Positions 34,202 to 42,541 of a DNA stretch of 62,217 bases are shown piece after piece. Both the position numbers and the translations under genes were made by a program. The first letter of the stretch is position 1, and every line of letters begins with the position of its first letter. The notes below the pieces were generated by a model. The model searched no databases, had not been told where the DNA came from, and saw nothing but the letters and a program-made list of their open reading frames with translations. Where the stretch lies: the NCBI GenBank assembly GCA_020742515.1, contig DYWT01000311.1, positions 1-62,217 of the forward strand, in the 5' to 3' direction. This DNA is from Sporosarcina psychrophila (GTDB lineage: Bacteria; Bacillota; Bacilli; Bacillales_A; Planococcaceae).

Positions 34202-34215
34202 AATTATTCTGATAA
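34202..34215 (-). promoter_or_regulatory. Candidate regulator-binding site, copy 1 (regulator promoter)
   Basis: TTATCAGAATAATT (minus strand) contains the imperfect palindrome TTAT-CAGA-ATAA. It lies 16 bp upstream of the regulator ATG and just downstream of the predicted -10 TATAAT (34221-34226), i.e. at the transcription start, where binding would repress. The same 14 bases occur at 35752-35765. Confidence 0.65.
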
Positions 34216-34342
34216 GTCAAATTATATCACATCATTTGCTTTTTATTTTTAAAACTAAGCCCTCACTGCTGAAAAACTTGGTCTGCGGGTATTATTGATG
34301 TTACTGCACTCATTTCATTTTCTTTTTTAGATACAAAAAAAT

Positions 34343-34381
34343 CCGAATCACGAAGCCTTTTTCAAAGCTTCCGAGATTCGG
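34343..34381 (-). terminator. Terminator of the subtilisin gene
   Basis: Stem CCGAATCTCGGAAGC / GCTTCGTGATTCGG (minus strand) with small mismatches, followed by ATTTTTTTGTATC. It lies 30 bp after the protease stop. Confidence 0.9.
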
Positions 34382-34411
34382 TATATCTTCTAAACTGCTA
34401 AAAAAATAGAG

Positions 34412-35701
34412 TTACCTCACACGTGCAAACCCAAATCCTGAAGCGATATCATCGCCTGTTCCTGCATAATAACCAGATCGGATATCATTTGCTTTTGCAC
34501 GGTTTTGAAGGTTTGTACGAAGTTGTACATTTGTATAGCCTGGATTTTCAGCCCATACTTTTGCCGCCAAACCTGCAACATGCGGTGTTGCCATTGACGT
34601 TCCGCTAATTGTTGCGTATCCGCCATTGTTCCATGCTGAAAAGATTGCTGTTCCTGGCGCTGAAATTTCTACATCAAACTTTTGGATAACGTAATCTCCT
34701 GCAGTACGTGTAACTCCGCGTGATGATGAATCCGCAACACGGTATGTGCCATTTTCAATTTTATTTTCCAGATTCGCTACCGCAATTGTATTCGGCAGTG
34801 CAGCGGGATAGTCGATTGACCCTTCAGCGTATCCGTCATTGCCGGCCGCGGCAACAATCAAAACTCCTTTGCTATATGCATAGTTCACTGCATTTGTAAT
34901 CAGCGAAGCTTCTCCATTAGATCCAAGTGACATATTAATGACCGCTTTCACGCCTTGCGCAGATGCTTGGTCAGCAACATGGCGGATGGCATTGGCAATG
35001 TCATCGGCGTATCCTGTTCCATTATCGCCAAGCACTTTGTATGCCCATAACTTTGCACTAGGTGCAACGCCGTAGACGCCCCTTCTATCGTCTCCACCTT
35101 CACCAAGAGCCGTTCCGGCAACATGTGTCCCATGGCCTTGGTTATCAGTACATGATCCGTTGACGAGTGCCGGGGCTTGTGTAAAGTCCTTACATTGTTC
35201 TGCGTTATAGTACAAATCAGCGTGTTTGACGTTCACACCTGTATCGAGAACTGCGATTCGAATATTATTTCCGCCTGCAGTCTGTGACAGGTTATTATCA
35301 TTGTAGATTGCTTTAATTCCCCAAGGAATAGACTGGCTTGCGGCTGCCGCATCTACTTCATCACTAATTTTTAATGAACTCGGATCGATTTGAATTGATA
35401 GCACCGGTACTTTTTCAACTTTCAAATTCGGCATATTCTGCAAAAAACTAAATTCCTTTTCAGTCACGTCAGTTGTAAAAAGATTGGTGTCAAATTGATT
35501 GCGAATTTCAAGTCCTTCTTGTGCGGCCGTTACTTCTGCCAAGCCAGTCGTTTCAATCATTACCCGGAATGTTTCACCCCTTTGTGACATCTGCTTTTCC
35601 TTAAAATCTTTAAAGTCATCCTGGGCACCTACCCCCGTTGCCGGAATTAACATACATGCAGCAAACACAGTACTTGCTATTAGTTTCATCGATTTCTTCA
35701 T
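34412..35701 (-). CDS. Secreted subtilisin-like serine protease (S8 family)
   Basis: A 429-residue pre-pro-protease. It has a signal peptide (MKKSMKLIASTVFAACMLIP), an I9-type propeptide (~30-120) and a mature S8 domain. The catalytic triad is D153 (VLDTGVNVKHADL), H190 (GHGTHVAGTALG) and the Ser of GTSMATPHVAGLAAK. The mature chain, starting near residue 122 (QSIPWGIKAI), is of ordinary subtilisin size. It lies upstream of the RRNPP regulator on the same strand and shares its 14-bp upstream site, so peptide-controlled expression is likely. Confidence 0.93.
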   Translation of the reverse strand: MKKSMKLIASTVFAACMLIPATGVGAQDDFKDFKEKQMSQRGETFRVMIETTGLAEVTAAQEGLEIRNQFDTNLFTTDVTEKEFSFLQNMPNLKVEKVPVLSIQIDPSSLKISDEVDAAAASQSIPWGIKAIYNDNNLSQTAGGNNIRIAVLDTGVNVKHADLYYNAEQCKDFTQAPALVNGSCTDNQGHGTHVAGTALGEGGDDRRGVYGVAPSAKLWAYKVLGDNGTGYADDIANAIRHVADQASAQGVKAVINMSLGSNGEASLITNAVNYAYSKGVLIVAAAGNDGYAEGSIDYPAALPNTIAVANLENKIENGTYRVADSSSRGVTRTAGDYVIQKFDVEISAPGTAIFSAWNNGGYATISGTSMATPHVAGLAAKVWAENPGYTNVQLRTNLQNRAKANDIRSGYYAGTGDDIASGFGFARVR

Positions 35702-35751
35702 TAGTCATTCCTCTTTTCTTTTTCGTATTTTGCATCTAAAACGACTATATC

Positions 35752-35765
35752 AATTATTCTGATAA
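35752..35765 (-). promoter_or_regulatory. Candidate regulator-binding site, copy 2 (protease promoter)
   Basis: TTATCAGAATAATT on the minus strand, identical to 34202-34215 and in the same orientation. Here it sits immediately upstream of a predicted extended -10 (TGATATAGT, 35744-35752), the place expected for an activator, or for a repressor that blocks polymerase. The protease ATG is about 50 bp further on. Confidence 0.65.
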
Positions 35766-35876
35766 CATGTAATTGGGAAAATAGAATGTTGTTTTACCAG
35801 TTCTAACTGTCTTTATCGTCACCTTCTCATTCAACAGTCCATAGTAACCAGCAGTATTTGAATAGAAAACGCAAAA

Positions 35877-35904
35877 AACACCGACCATTGAACCAGTCGG
35901 TGTT
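35877..35904 (-). terminator. Terminator of the first ABC exporter operon
   Basis: Stem AACACCGAC / GTCGGTGTT followed on the minus strand by TTTTTTGCGTTTTC, 37 bp after the permease stop. Confidence 0.9.
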
Positions 35905-35941
35905 GGGCAAATTTAGTAGTTTCTTGATTAACAGTGTCCTC

Positions 35942-36883
35942 TTAAGCTGTAATATCGCGTTTCATGAACGTCGTATAACTAATAACCAGGAAGATTACGA
36001 TATAAACTGCAAGTACGGCGAGTGAAAACGGCATCGTAATGCCTTCCACAATCTGATAACCTGACTCATACATCGTCAAATCCATATGTGTAAAGACGAT
36101 GTATTTCACTACTTCATATTGCGATAGAATCATAACCAACGTGTTGCCCATAAAGTAGATGAATAACGACAAGCCGATTGCGAGTGAGCTAGAACGGAAG
36201 ACGCTACCAATCATAAATGCAAACGTTGCTGTCACAAATACATTTGCAAATGACAGGAGCAACATATAAAGTCCTTTCCCCCAAATAGATACCTCAACAA
36301 CTTCTTTACCATTCCACGTAAGCTCTACTCCATTTCCCGATTGGAAGAAAATAAAGGCACCAAGTATGGATACAATGAACCCGACGAACATAAGCAGAAT
36401 ACCGAATATAGTGACCGTCACAAATTTAGACGTTAAAATCTTCCACCTTTTCACCGGACGGGATAACAGCATCTTAATCGTTCCTTGAGTAAATTCAGAG
36501 GCTACAATTCCCGCTGCAACAATAACTGTGAGTAAAACTGCAATGGAACCGATGCCACTTGAATTCATGATCATACTTTCCCGGCTGTTGCCATCTAGCG
36601 GTTCGATTGAATTCGCAAGACGGTATTCAAGAATTTTTTTATCGTTTTCAATTCTCTCTCTTTCAACATCCGAAAGTCCCGAGTTTCCGAGCTCTTCATT
36701 CGCATAGGTCAGTTCGCTTTGCACATTTGCTTTCCAATCTTGTTGTGCGTAATCATTCATCGAGTCAATCCACTTCGTCAGACCGAACATTCCCAAAATC
36801 GCAAACACGAGTAGGCCTGTCATTAACCAAGTCGCTTTTTTACTCCAGAGTTTCATCCATTCATTTTGTATGAGCTTCAGCAA
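35942..36883 (-). CDS. ABC-2 type transporter permease
   Basis: A 313-residue permease with the usual start (LKLIQNEWMKLWSKKATW), a long extracytoplasmic loop after TM1 (~35-105) and five further hydrophobic helices. The TTG at 36883 is preferred because CAGGAGGTGG lies 8 bp upstream; the longest frame's GTG sits on that site. It overlaps the 3' end of the ATPase gene. With that ATPase it forms an exporter of the bacitracin/lantibiotic-immunity class; the substrate is unknown. Confidence 0.84.
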   Translation of the reverse strand: MLKLIQNEWMKLWSKKATWLMTGLLVFAILGMFGLTKWIDSMNDYAQQDWKANVQSELTYANEELGNSGLSDVERERIENDKKILEYRLANSIEPLDGNSRESMIMNSSGIGSIAVLLTVIVAAGIVASEFTQGTIKMLLSRPVKRWKILTSKFVTVTIFGILLMFVGFIVSILGAFIFFQSGNGVELTWNGKEVVEVSIWGKGLYMLLLSFANVFVTATFAFMIGSVFRSSSLAIGLSLFIYFMGNTLVMILSQYEVVKYIVFTHMDLTMYESGYQIVEGITMPFSLAVLAVYIVIFLVISYTTFMKRDITA

Positions 36884-37784
36884 TCTGGCCACCTCCTGTC
36901 ATTTCTAGGAATTGATCTTCAAGCGTCTTGCGATGCGGCTGAACCGCAAACAATTGCATTTCATGTACCGCAATCTGCTGGACAAGTCCTGGAATCTGCG
37001 TCTTCTCTGCATTGATAATAAAACCTTCTTTATACGCTTCCACAGTAAACCCTTCAGCTTTCAGCATACTTTCTGCGATTTCAACCGGAAATGCTTCAAT
37101 ATAATAATGGGATTCTTGCTCTGCTGTCATATCACGTATATCAACCAGTTTACCGTTTTGAATGACAGCAATCCGGTCACACATAAGCTCGATTTCCGAC
37201 AACATATGGCTTGAAACAAAAACAGAAACGCCCTCTTTTTCAGCAATTAACTTAAGATATGTCCGGAATTCACGAATTCCCGCGGGATCGAGCCCGTTCG
37301 TCGGTTCATCAAGGATCAAAAACTTCGGACGGTGTAAAAGTGCCTGAGCAAGCCCGAGCCGTTGCCGCATCCCAAGTGAATACGTCGATACTTTTTCGTG
37401 AATCCTGTTTTGCATACCGACCTGGTCGATGATTTCATCAATCCGTGCTTTTGTCACGCCTTTGTGCATGCGTGCAAAATGTAATAAGTTTTTATAGCCC
37501 GACATGAACTTATACATTTCCGGGTTTTCAACAATGACACCGACTTTGGAAAGTCCTTCTTCAAAGTCATCAGCCAGTAATTTCCCGTCAATCACGATAT
37601 CTCCGCCCGACGGTTCCATCAGCCCGACCATCATACGAATTGTCGTCGTTTTCCCCGCCCCGTTCGGACCGAGGAATCCTGTAATTTGCCCTGGATACAA
37701 TGACAAACTCAAGTTGTCGATAATTTTTTTCCTGCCAATCGTTTTCGATAAATTCTTCAATTCCACTACCGGTTTCTTTTCCAT
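36861..37784 (-). CDS. ABC transporter ATP-binding protein
   Basis: A 307-residue ATPase. The Walker A motif is GPNGAGKTTTIRMMVGL, the signature YSLGMRQRLGLAQAL, and Walker B LILDEPTNGLDPAG. A C-terminal domain of about 90 residues follows, as in BcrA-type proteins. ATG 37784 follows GGGAGGG. It is paired with the permease downstream. An intergenic repeat lies upstream (37809-37989). Confidence 0.9.
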   Translation of the reverse strand: MEKKPVVELKNLSKTIGRKKIIDNLSLSLYPGQITGFLGPNGAGKTTTIRMMVGLMEPSGGDIVIDGKLLADDFEEGLSKVGVIVENPEMYKFMSGYKNLLHFARMHKGVTKARIDEIIDQVGMQNRIHEKVSTYSLGMRQRLGLAQALLHRPKFLILDEPTNGLDPAGIREFRTYLKLIAEKEGVSVFVSSHMLSEIELMCDRIAVIQNGKLVDIRDMTAEQESHYYIEAFPVEIAESMLKAEGFTVEAYKEGFIINAEKTQIPGLVQQIAVHEMQLFAVQPHRKTLEDQFLEMTGGGQIAEAHTK

Positions 37785-37808
37785 ATCAATTTCCCTCCCT
37801 AATGAAAT

Positions 37809-37989
37809 GCGCAAGGCGCCGTCACAAATGAACGCAGCTTAAGAACGCCACTTCCTGTGGCAATAGCTGTATGACCTACATCCTGTAGGCCCGCGACAGG
37901 CATAAGACAGACCCGCGAAGCAGCGTTTTCTTTGCTGCGGGTAGCCGGGCTGACTTATGACCCGAGCGTCTGGCGCCTGGAGCTAGACA
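37809..37989. repeat. Palindromic intergenic repeat, full-length copy
   Basis: A ~180-bp GC-rich element bounded by GCGCAAGGCGCC and TCTGGCGCCTGGAGCTAGACA, whose GGCGCC ends are inverted. Inside are two stems (CATAAG/CTTATG; ACCCGC/GCGGGT). Elements with the flanks AAGCGCAAGGCGCC and GGAGCTAGACA are widespread between genes of Bacillales (general knowledge). A deletion derivative with only the two ends is at 47805-47828. Confidence 0.82.
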
Positions 37990-38013
37990 CTGTTCCATAT
38001 TGAAAAAATATAC

Positions 38014-38706
38014 CTATCTTTTAAACAGTGACACCATCCATGAAGCGGCATCTTTTCCATACGTATCCCGGATTTCGTCAACCGCTTCATGCGCGATTAT
38101 ACGTCCCCCTCTTAGTACTACGATTTCATCGAGCAATGGTTCCACTTCTTTTATTTCATGTGTCGACAAAAGGACTGTTTGGCGATCCGGATCAGTGAAA
38201 CGAATCAGGCCTTTCGCGATATCATCCCGGACCATCGGATCGAGGCCCGAGAACGGTTCATCCAGCAAATAGTAATCCGCTTCGCGCCCGAGTGTCACCG
38301 CAATTTTGACACGGCCCCGATTCCCTTTGGATAAATGTTTTATTTTTGAATCAGGCGACAGGTTGAGAAACTGTGCAATTTCTCTCGCCTTCACCGGATT
38401 AAAATCATTGAACTGAGAGTCGTAAAATTCGATGAGTTGATCCACTGTGAGATAAGGATAGAACAAGTCCGCATCCGGCATATAAGCAATATTTGTCGCC
38501 ACTCTGCGCGTAATACGACTTCCGTTAAACGTGGCGATTCCAGAATCAGGCGTCACTAATCCTGAAATCAATTTTAGCAGTGTTGTTTTCCCGCTCCCAT
38601 TCTCCCCGACAAGACCAATTATTTTCCCTTGCGGCAAAGAAAGTGAAAGACCTTCAAGTGCTTTCCGCCCGCCGTATTTTTTAACAATGTTTTTCAGCTC
38701 AATCAT
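38014..38706 (-). CDS. ABC transporter ATP-binding protein (YtrB-like)
   Basis: A 230-residue ATPase. Walker A is GLVGENGSGKTTLLKLI, the signature HLSKGNRGRVKIAVTLG and Walker B YLLDEPFSGLDPM. ATG 38706 with GGGGTG upstream is preferred over the GTG at 38715. It overlaps the GntR gene and completes a three-gene operon with the membrane protein at 39070. Confidence 0.9.
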   Translation of the reverse strand: MIELKNIVKKYGGRKALEGLSLSLPQGKIIGLVGENGSGKTTLLKLISGLVTPDSGIATFNGSRITRRVATNIAYMPDADLFYPYLTVDQLIEFYDSQFNDFNPVKAREIAQFLNLSPDSKIKHLSKGNRGRVKIAVTLGREADYYLLDEPFSGLDPMVRDDIAKGLIRFTDPDRQTVLLSTHEIKEVEPLLDEIVVLRGGRIIAHEAVDEIRDTYGKDAASWMVSLFKR

Positions 38707-39067
38707 CTTTTTCACCCCGTTCCTGTAGGTGTTGTATCATTTCAGACGTCGTAAAACCAAGTGCTTCCACACTTTGAAGGAATGATGTGACAAGCTGTTC
38801 CTTCATTTCATTGCGGAGCATGAAAATCTTCTCCTCATTTTCCGTGACGAAAGATCCCTGCCCCCTCTTCGTTTCAGTGATTTCCATCTGCTCCAGCTCC
38901 TTATAGACGCGCTGCATCGTATTAGCATTTACACCGGCTTCAACAGCATACTCACGAACAGACGGCAATTTCTCCCCTGACTTCACTGTTCCTCGAATGA
39001 TATCTCCCGTAATCCGGTCGATGAGCTGCTGGTAAATCGGTTTGTCTGGAAGAAAATCAATGCCCAT
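38699..39067 (-). CDS. GntR-family repressor (YtrA-like)
   Basis: A 122-residue regulator with a winged helix-turn-helix (PIYQQLIDRITGDIIRGTVKSGEKLPSVREYA, then NANTMQRVYKELE) and a short C-terminal helix. YtrA-type repressors sit in their own ABC-transporter operons and respond to cell-wall-active compounds. The perfect palindrome at 39886-39901 upstream of the operon is the likely operator. The gene is sandwiched between permease and ATPase genes with overlaps. Confidence 0.89.
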   Translation of the reverse strand: MGIDFLPDKPIYQQLIDRITGDIIRGTVKSGEKLPSVREYAVEAGVNANTMQRVYKELEQMEITETKRGQGSFVTENEEKIFMLRNEMKEQLVTSFLQSVEALGFTTSEMIQHLQERGEKDD

Positions 39068-39069
39068 CG

Positions 39070-39852
39070 TTATAACCTCACTTTCTTTTCAAAAAGGACA
39101 GCTGCAACGATGAACATAGCAACTGTAAAGAAAGCATCAAGTAGTATTTCACCCGTGTAAAAAAAAGTTTGAGTTTGTTCAAAATACATAAATTCCACAT
39201 TAATCTTCGGATTTTTAATTTTCATTAAGTCAATCGGTCCAATTAAAGTCAGTTTCTTGTAAAACTCAGAGAGGGCGAGCAGGGTATATAACCGAGATGA
39301 AATGAAAAACAAAATAATCGTAACAACAATTGAAAATCCCTTTAAATATGGCTTCATCAATCGATCGATGACCCAGAAGAAGAACCCGATACTCATGAAG
39401 ATTATCGAAACTGCAAAAATTAGTACGATGAAAATACTTCCAAAGAAAAATAGGTCATCGAATACAGCCATTGTCGAATTAAATAATGCGTATTGTACTG
39501 CAAGAACTATAGTAGGAATCAGCAATCCGGCTATCCCAATAAGAGATGCAAAAAAAACCTTCGATCCAACCAGTTTAAAAATGGAAGCTGTTGAATGAAG
39601 CCATACATCCGGCCGCTTCATTTCCCTCTCCAGCATTATAAACAGCGCACTAACCGGTGCTAACACACTTGCCCCTGCCCATATAAAACAAATAACAAGT
39701 GCAATCTCAAAAACATGTACTTCTACTCCCAAAAACTTAGATATCATTAGTGGAAAAAGTGACAGTATGATAATCCCAAGAAACGCGCTACCAAGTAACG
39801 GCCACTTCATCGTCACCCACTCTTTTTTCATCAACCCATTCCACTGCTTCAT
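39070..39852 (-). CDS. ABC-2 type membrane protein of the GntR-controlled exporter
   Basis: A 260-residue membrane protein with about six hydrophobic helices (MKQWNGLMKKEWVTMKWPLLG at the start). Sequence conservation is low, as is usual for these permeases, but its place as first gene before a YtrA-like repressor and an ATPase supports the role. A GAGGTACGCTG site precedes the ATG. The substrate is unknown. Confidence 0.78.
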   Translation of the reverse strand: MKQWNGLMKKEWVTMKWPLLGSAFLGIIILSLFPLMISKFLGVEVHVFEIALVICFIWAGASVLAPVSALFIMLEREMKRPDVWLHSTASIFKLVGSKVFFASLIGIAGLLIPTIVLAVQYALFNSTMAVFDDLFFFGSIFIVLIFAVSIIFMSIGFFFWVIDRLMKPYLKGFSIVVTIILFFISSRLYTLLALSEFYKKLTLIGPIDLMKIKNPKINVEFMYFEQTQTFFYTGEILLDAFFTVAMFIVAAVLFEKKVRL

Positions 39853-39885
39853 CAGCGTACCTCCTTTTGTATCAGTGCGTTAGTT

Positions 39886-39901
39886 ATATAGTACACTATA
39901 T
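39886..39901. promoter_or_regulatory. Perfect palindrome, candidate YtrA-type operator
   Basis: ATATAGT-AC-ACTATAT, 7-bp arms around a 2-bp centre, 34 bp upstream of the operon's first ATG. The layout fits a GntR-family dimer site and autoregulation. Confidence 0.78.
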
Positions 39902-39946
39902 GCAATTGGGTTGTAAAGGGATTTGTTGGAATACTTTTTTCATTCA

Positions 39947-39981
39947 AAAACACCTCTTCCTTTCAGGGGATGAGGTGTTTT
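39947..39981. terminator. Terminator of the TSUP transporter gene
   Basis: Stem AAAACACCTC / GAGGTGTTTT with T-rich flanks on both strands (TTTTTGAATG on the minus strand). It lies directly downstream of the transporter stop at 39984. Confidence 0.88.
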
Positions 39982-39983
39982 AT

Positions 39984-40718
39984 TCAAAGAAAACTATTGA
40001 TGATAAGTTGGATAATCAATGCTATCGTGACAATCCGCAATATTATTTTAACGTGATGCGGATTCAGCCTTTCAGCAAGCCGCACACCGATTTGAGCACC
40101 CGATAAAGAACCGGCCATGAGCACAAAAGCAATTGGCCAAATAATCTTACCCATAGCGATGTAGCTGATGGCCGCGCCAAATCCACTCGAGAACGTTGCA
40201 AGACGGCCGAAGCCGATTGCCCGAATGTACGCAATTCGTAAATGACCGAACAAGTACAGAAGTAAAGTTCCTTGTCCCGGTCCAAACATTCCATCGTACA
40301 TACCGATGCCGAGTAAACCAGGAACGGCCACTTTCGTCGGCCTTAAGCTTTCTTCCCCTGAGAAGTCTGCTTTGGAAAGGAATGAGGTTAGAAAAGCAAA
40401 GATAAGAAGGATGACCGCGATAGTGTACATTGTACTTTCCGTCAAACGCGTGGCGATAAAACCACCCGTAAATCCTCCCAAAAGTGATATCGGTATGATC
40501 CAAAATGACTCTTTGAATGTAACCTGCTTTTTTAGTAGTACTGTTATAAAGGTCGAAAATGAACTGACTGTTGTTGAAATCTTCCCAGCCCCAAGGACAG
40601 AGTGAATTGGAATGCCCATCAGCAGCAAAGCCGGCACTGTAATCAGGCCACCCCCGCCCGCAAGAGTTCCAAGTGTCATCGCCGCCATACCAATGAAAAA
40701 TATAAGTATGTAATCCAT
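39984..40718 (-). CDS. TSUP (TauE/SafE) family membrane transporter
   Basis: A 244-residue protein with about eight hydrophobic helices and the TSUP signatures GTLAGGGGLITVPALLLMGIP and GMYDGMFGPGQGTLL. The family moves sulphite, sulphoacetate or other small organosulphur and carboxylate anions, usually outward. It is monocistronic with an AGGAAGTG site. No sulphur-metabolism neighbour identifies the substrate. Confidence 0.88.
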   Translation of the reverse strand: MDYILIFFIGMAAMTLGTLAGGGGLITVPALLLMGIPIHSVLGAGKISTTVSSFSTFITVLLKKQVTFKESFWIIPISLLGGFTGGFIATRLTESTMYTIAVILLIFAFLTSFLSKADFSGEESLRPTKVAVPGLLGIGMYDGMFGPGQGTLLLYLFGHLRIAYIRAIGFGRLATFSSGFGAAISYIAMGKIIWPIAFVLMAGSLSGAQIGVRLAERLNPHHVKIILRIVTIALIIQLIINSFL

Positions 40719-40889
40719 TCTTACACTTCCTTCAATTATAGAATAGGGTTCTTTAGGTGATTGTGTAATTCAATAGCATTTAATAAAAACAATAAGATTT
40801 CCTTATGTAATGGCGTTGGAAAAGGAGATTAGTGCTTCAGGTTAATATGGATTATACTGAAGATATAAAGTTTAGAGGAGTGTTGGATA

Positions 40890-41258
40890 ATGAGCAAATT
40901 TTTAACAGGCATTGATCATATCCAAATCGCCGCGCCTTCTGGTTCCGAAGATGCGGCACGGACGTTTTACAGGGATTTGCTGGGTATGGAGGAGATTTCA
41001 AAACCGGAAAACTTGAAGAGACGCGGCGGATGTTGGTTTCAGTGTGGTTTACATGAAGTTCACATCGGTATTCAGCAAGATTTCATGCCTGCAAAAAAAG
41101 CACACCCCGGTTTTACAGTGAATGCACTTGAGCAGTTGAAAATACGATTGGAAGAAGCTGATTATATGATTAGTGAAGAACCTCCAATCGAAGGCCGTTC
41201 TCGTTTTTTTACACATGACCCTTTTGGCAACCGGATTGAGTTTTTAGCGTTTGAATGA
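40890..41258 (+). CDS. VOC-family (glyoxalase-like) protein
   Basis: A 122-residue single-domain vicinal-oxygen-chelate protein. The N-terminal metal-site histidine is in GIDHIQIAAP, the FYRDLLGMEEI motif follows, and the C-terminal glutamate is in HDPFGNRIEFLAFE. Members act as glyoxalases, dioxygenases or resistance proteins. It is flanked by its own promoter region and a strong terminator. The substrate is not deducible. Confidence 0.86.
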   Translation: MSKFLTGIDHIQIAAPSGSEDAARTFYRDLLGMEEISKPENLKRRGGCWFQCGLHEVHIGIQQDFMPAKKAHPGFTVNALEQLKIRLEEADYMISEEPPIEGRSRFFTHDPFGNRIEFLAFE

Positions 41259-41284
41259 AATTTATAAATGGCATTTAGATTTCT

Positions 41285-41314
41285 CCTCATTATGCAGCAA
41301 GATGCATAATGAGG
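41285..41314 (+). terminator. Terminator of the VOC gene
   Basis: Perfect 12-bp stem CCTCATTATGCA / TGCATAATGAGG followed by TTTTTTATTT. Confidence 0.93.
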
Positions 41315-41398
41315 TTTTTTATTTGTATCTATAGTTTACAATTGCCATGACAGTTTAACCAATTGCCCTTCCAGTTTACCGATTTTCCAGCCATTCTA

Positions 41399-42349
41399 TC
41401 ACGCTTCAATAATTTCTTTCTCCTGCACATCCAATCGTTCCAGTTCATGTAGCAATTCGTCTCGCTTTCTCGCAAGTCGGTCCTGAACCTTACGTACATC
41501 TTGAAGCACTTCGTTCAGCTTACTTTTCGCGTCCGTAATGCGGGAATGAACCATCCAGTCCGAAAAAATATTATCGAAAAACAGATCGGTAAATGTAAAG
41601 ATATCATTTTTGTTTACTGTAAATGATTCAGTTGCGGCATTCTGGACATCCATCAATTCCGTCTCGAAATGACGAAGGGCACGCTGCGCGCGGTGAACAA
41701 GATCATCGGAGCTATTAATCTCAGAGTATTTCAGGGCGGACACCAGCAATCCGCCGCCAAGAAACGTGTCCCACATCGACATTCCTTCTGCCGATCCAAG
41801 CTTATCGAGCGCCGCATCGAGTGCCCGATTTGCTTTGTTGCCGGCATCGCGGGCTTCGTCAATTTCACGCAGCATTGAACGCAGTCTTACCCTGTCATCC
41901 GCTATTTTTTGTAGCGTACCATTTGCAATTGTGTCATTGTATCGAATCCACGTCTCTTTCTCCTTCAGAAAGTCCGCCCACTCTTCATCGATATAGGTAA
42001 AGTCCGGATTTTTTATCTTTTCGCACAGTCGGACCGCTTCCGCTTCCAAGTCCTTCACCATTTTTTCTGCTTCATTGTAATGGAGCTCCGCTTCCGCTGC
42101 TTCTGAAATCTCCTTCTCCATTTTTTCATCCCATTTGCCTGTCCACTCACTTATTTTATTCATAAAAGAAAACTTGCCAAGCTTCACTACATCCTGTTGT
42201 TCTTTTGTCAGTTTTTTATGCAAGTCATCACGTTGTACAATCGCGTCTTTAAGTTTCACCTCTGCATCCTCAAGACGTCTCTTCACCCGGTTGCGTTCAG
42301 TTCGTATCATCGTCAATTCCATTTGCCGTTCGTGTATATCCTGCCTCAT
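41399..42349 (-). CDS. Coiled-coil protein of unknown function
   Basis: A 316-residue, highly charged helical protein with long heptad stretches (about 1-120, 170-215 and 270-310). A short glycine-containing break, GMSMWDTFLGGGLLVSALKYSEI, lies in the middle. No signal peptide or clear transmembrane helix is present. The ATG at 42349 has GGGGTGGAGTCA upstream; the longest frame adds 40 unlikely residues. The family was not recognised. It is divergent from the lipoprotein gene. Confidence 0.75.
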   Translation of the reverse strand: MRQDIHERQMELTMIRTERNRVKRRLEDAEVKLKDAIVQRDDLHKKLTKEQQDVVKLGKFSFMNKISEWTGKWDEKMEKEISEAAEAELHYNEAEKMVKDLEAEAVRLCEKIKNPDFTYIDEEWADFLKEKETWIRYNDTIANGTLQKIADDRVRLRSMLREIDEARDAGNKANRALDAALDKLGSAEGMSMWDTFLGGGLLVSALKYSEINSSDDLVHRAQRALRHFETELMDVQNAATESFTVNKNDIFTFTDLFFDNIFSDWMVHSRITDAKSKLNEVLQDVRKVQDRLARKRDELLHELERLDVQEKEIIEA

Positions 42350-42541
42350 TGACTCCACCCCTTTCTCTGTTATACGAAAATAAGTGGATGAAGTTTCATT
42401 TACACATAATATTTTACCCACATGTGGATAACAATTAAGTAATTTTTTCTCGCATAGGTACTTGTCCACAGCTATTTATTGATTTCAATCAAGGTTTATC
42501 CACCCTTAAAGGTATATGCTAGAAGATGAGGTGTGTCCATC

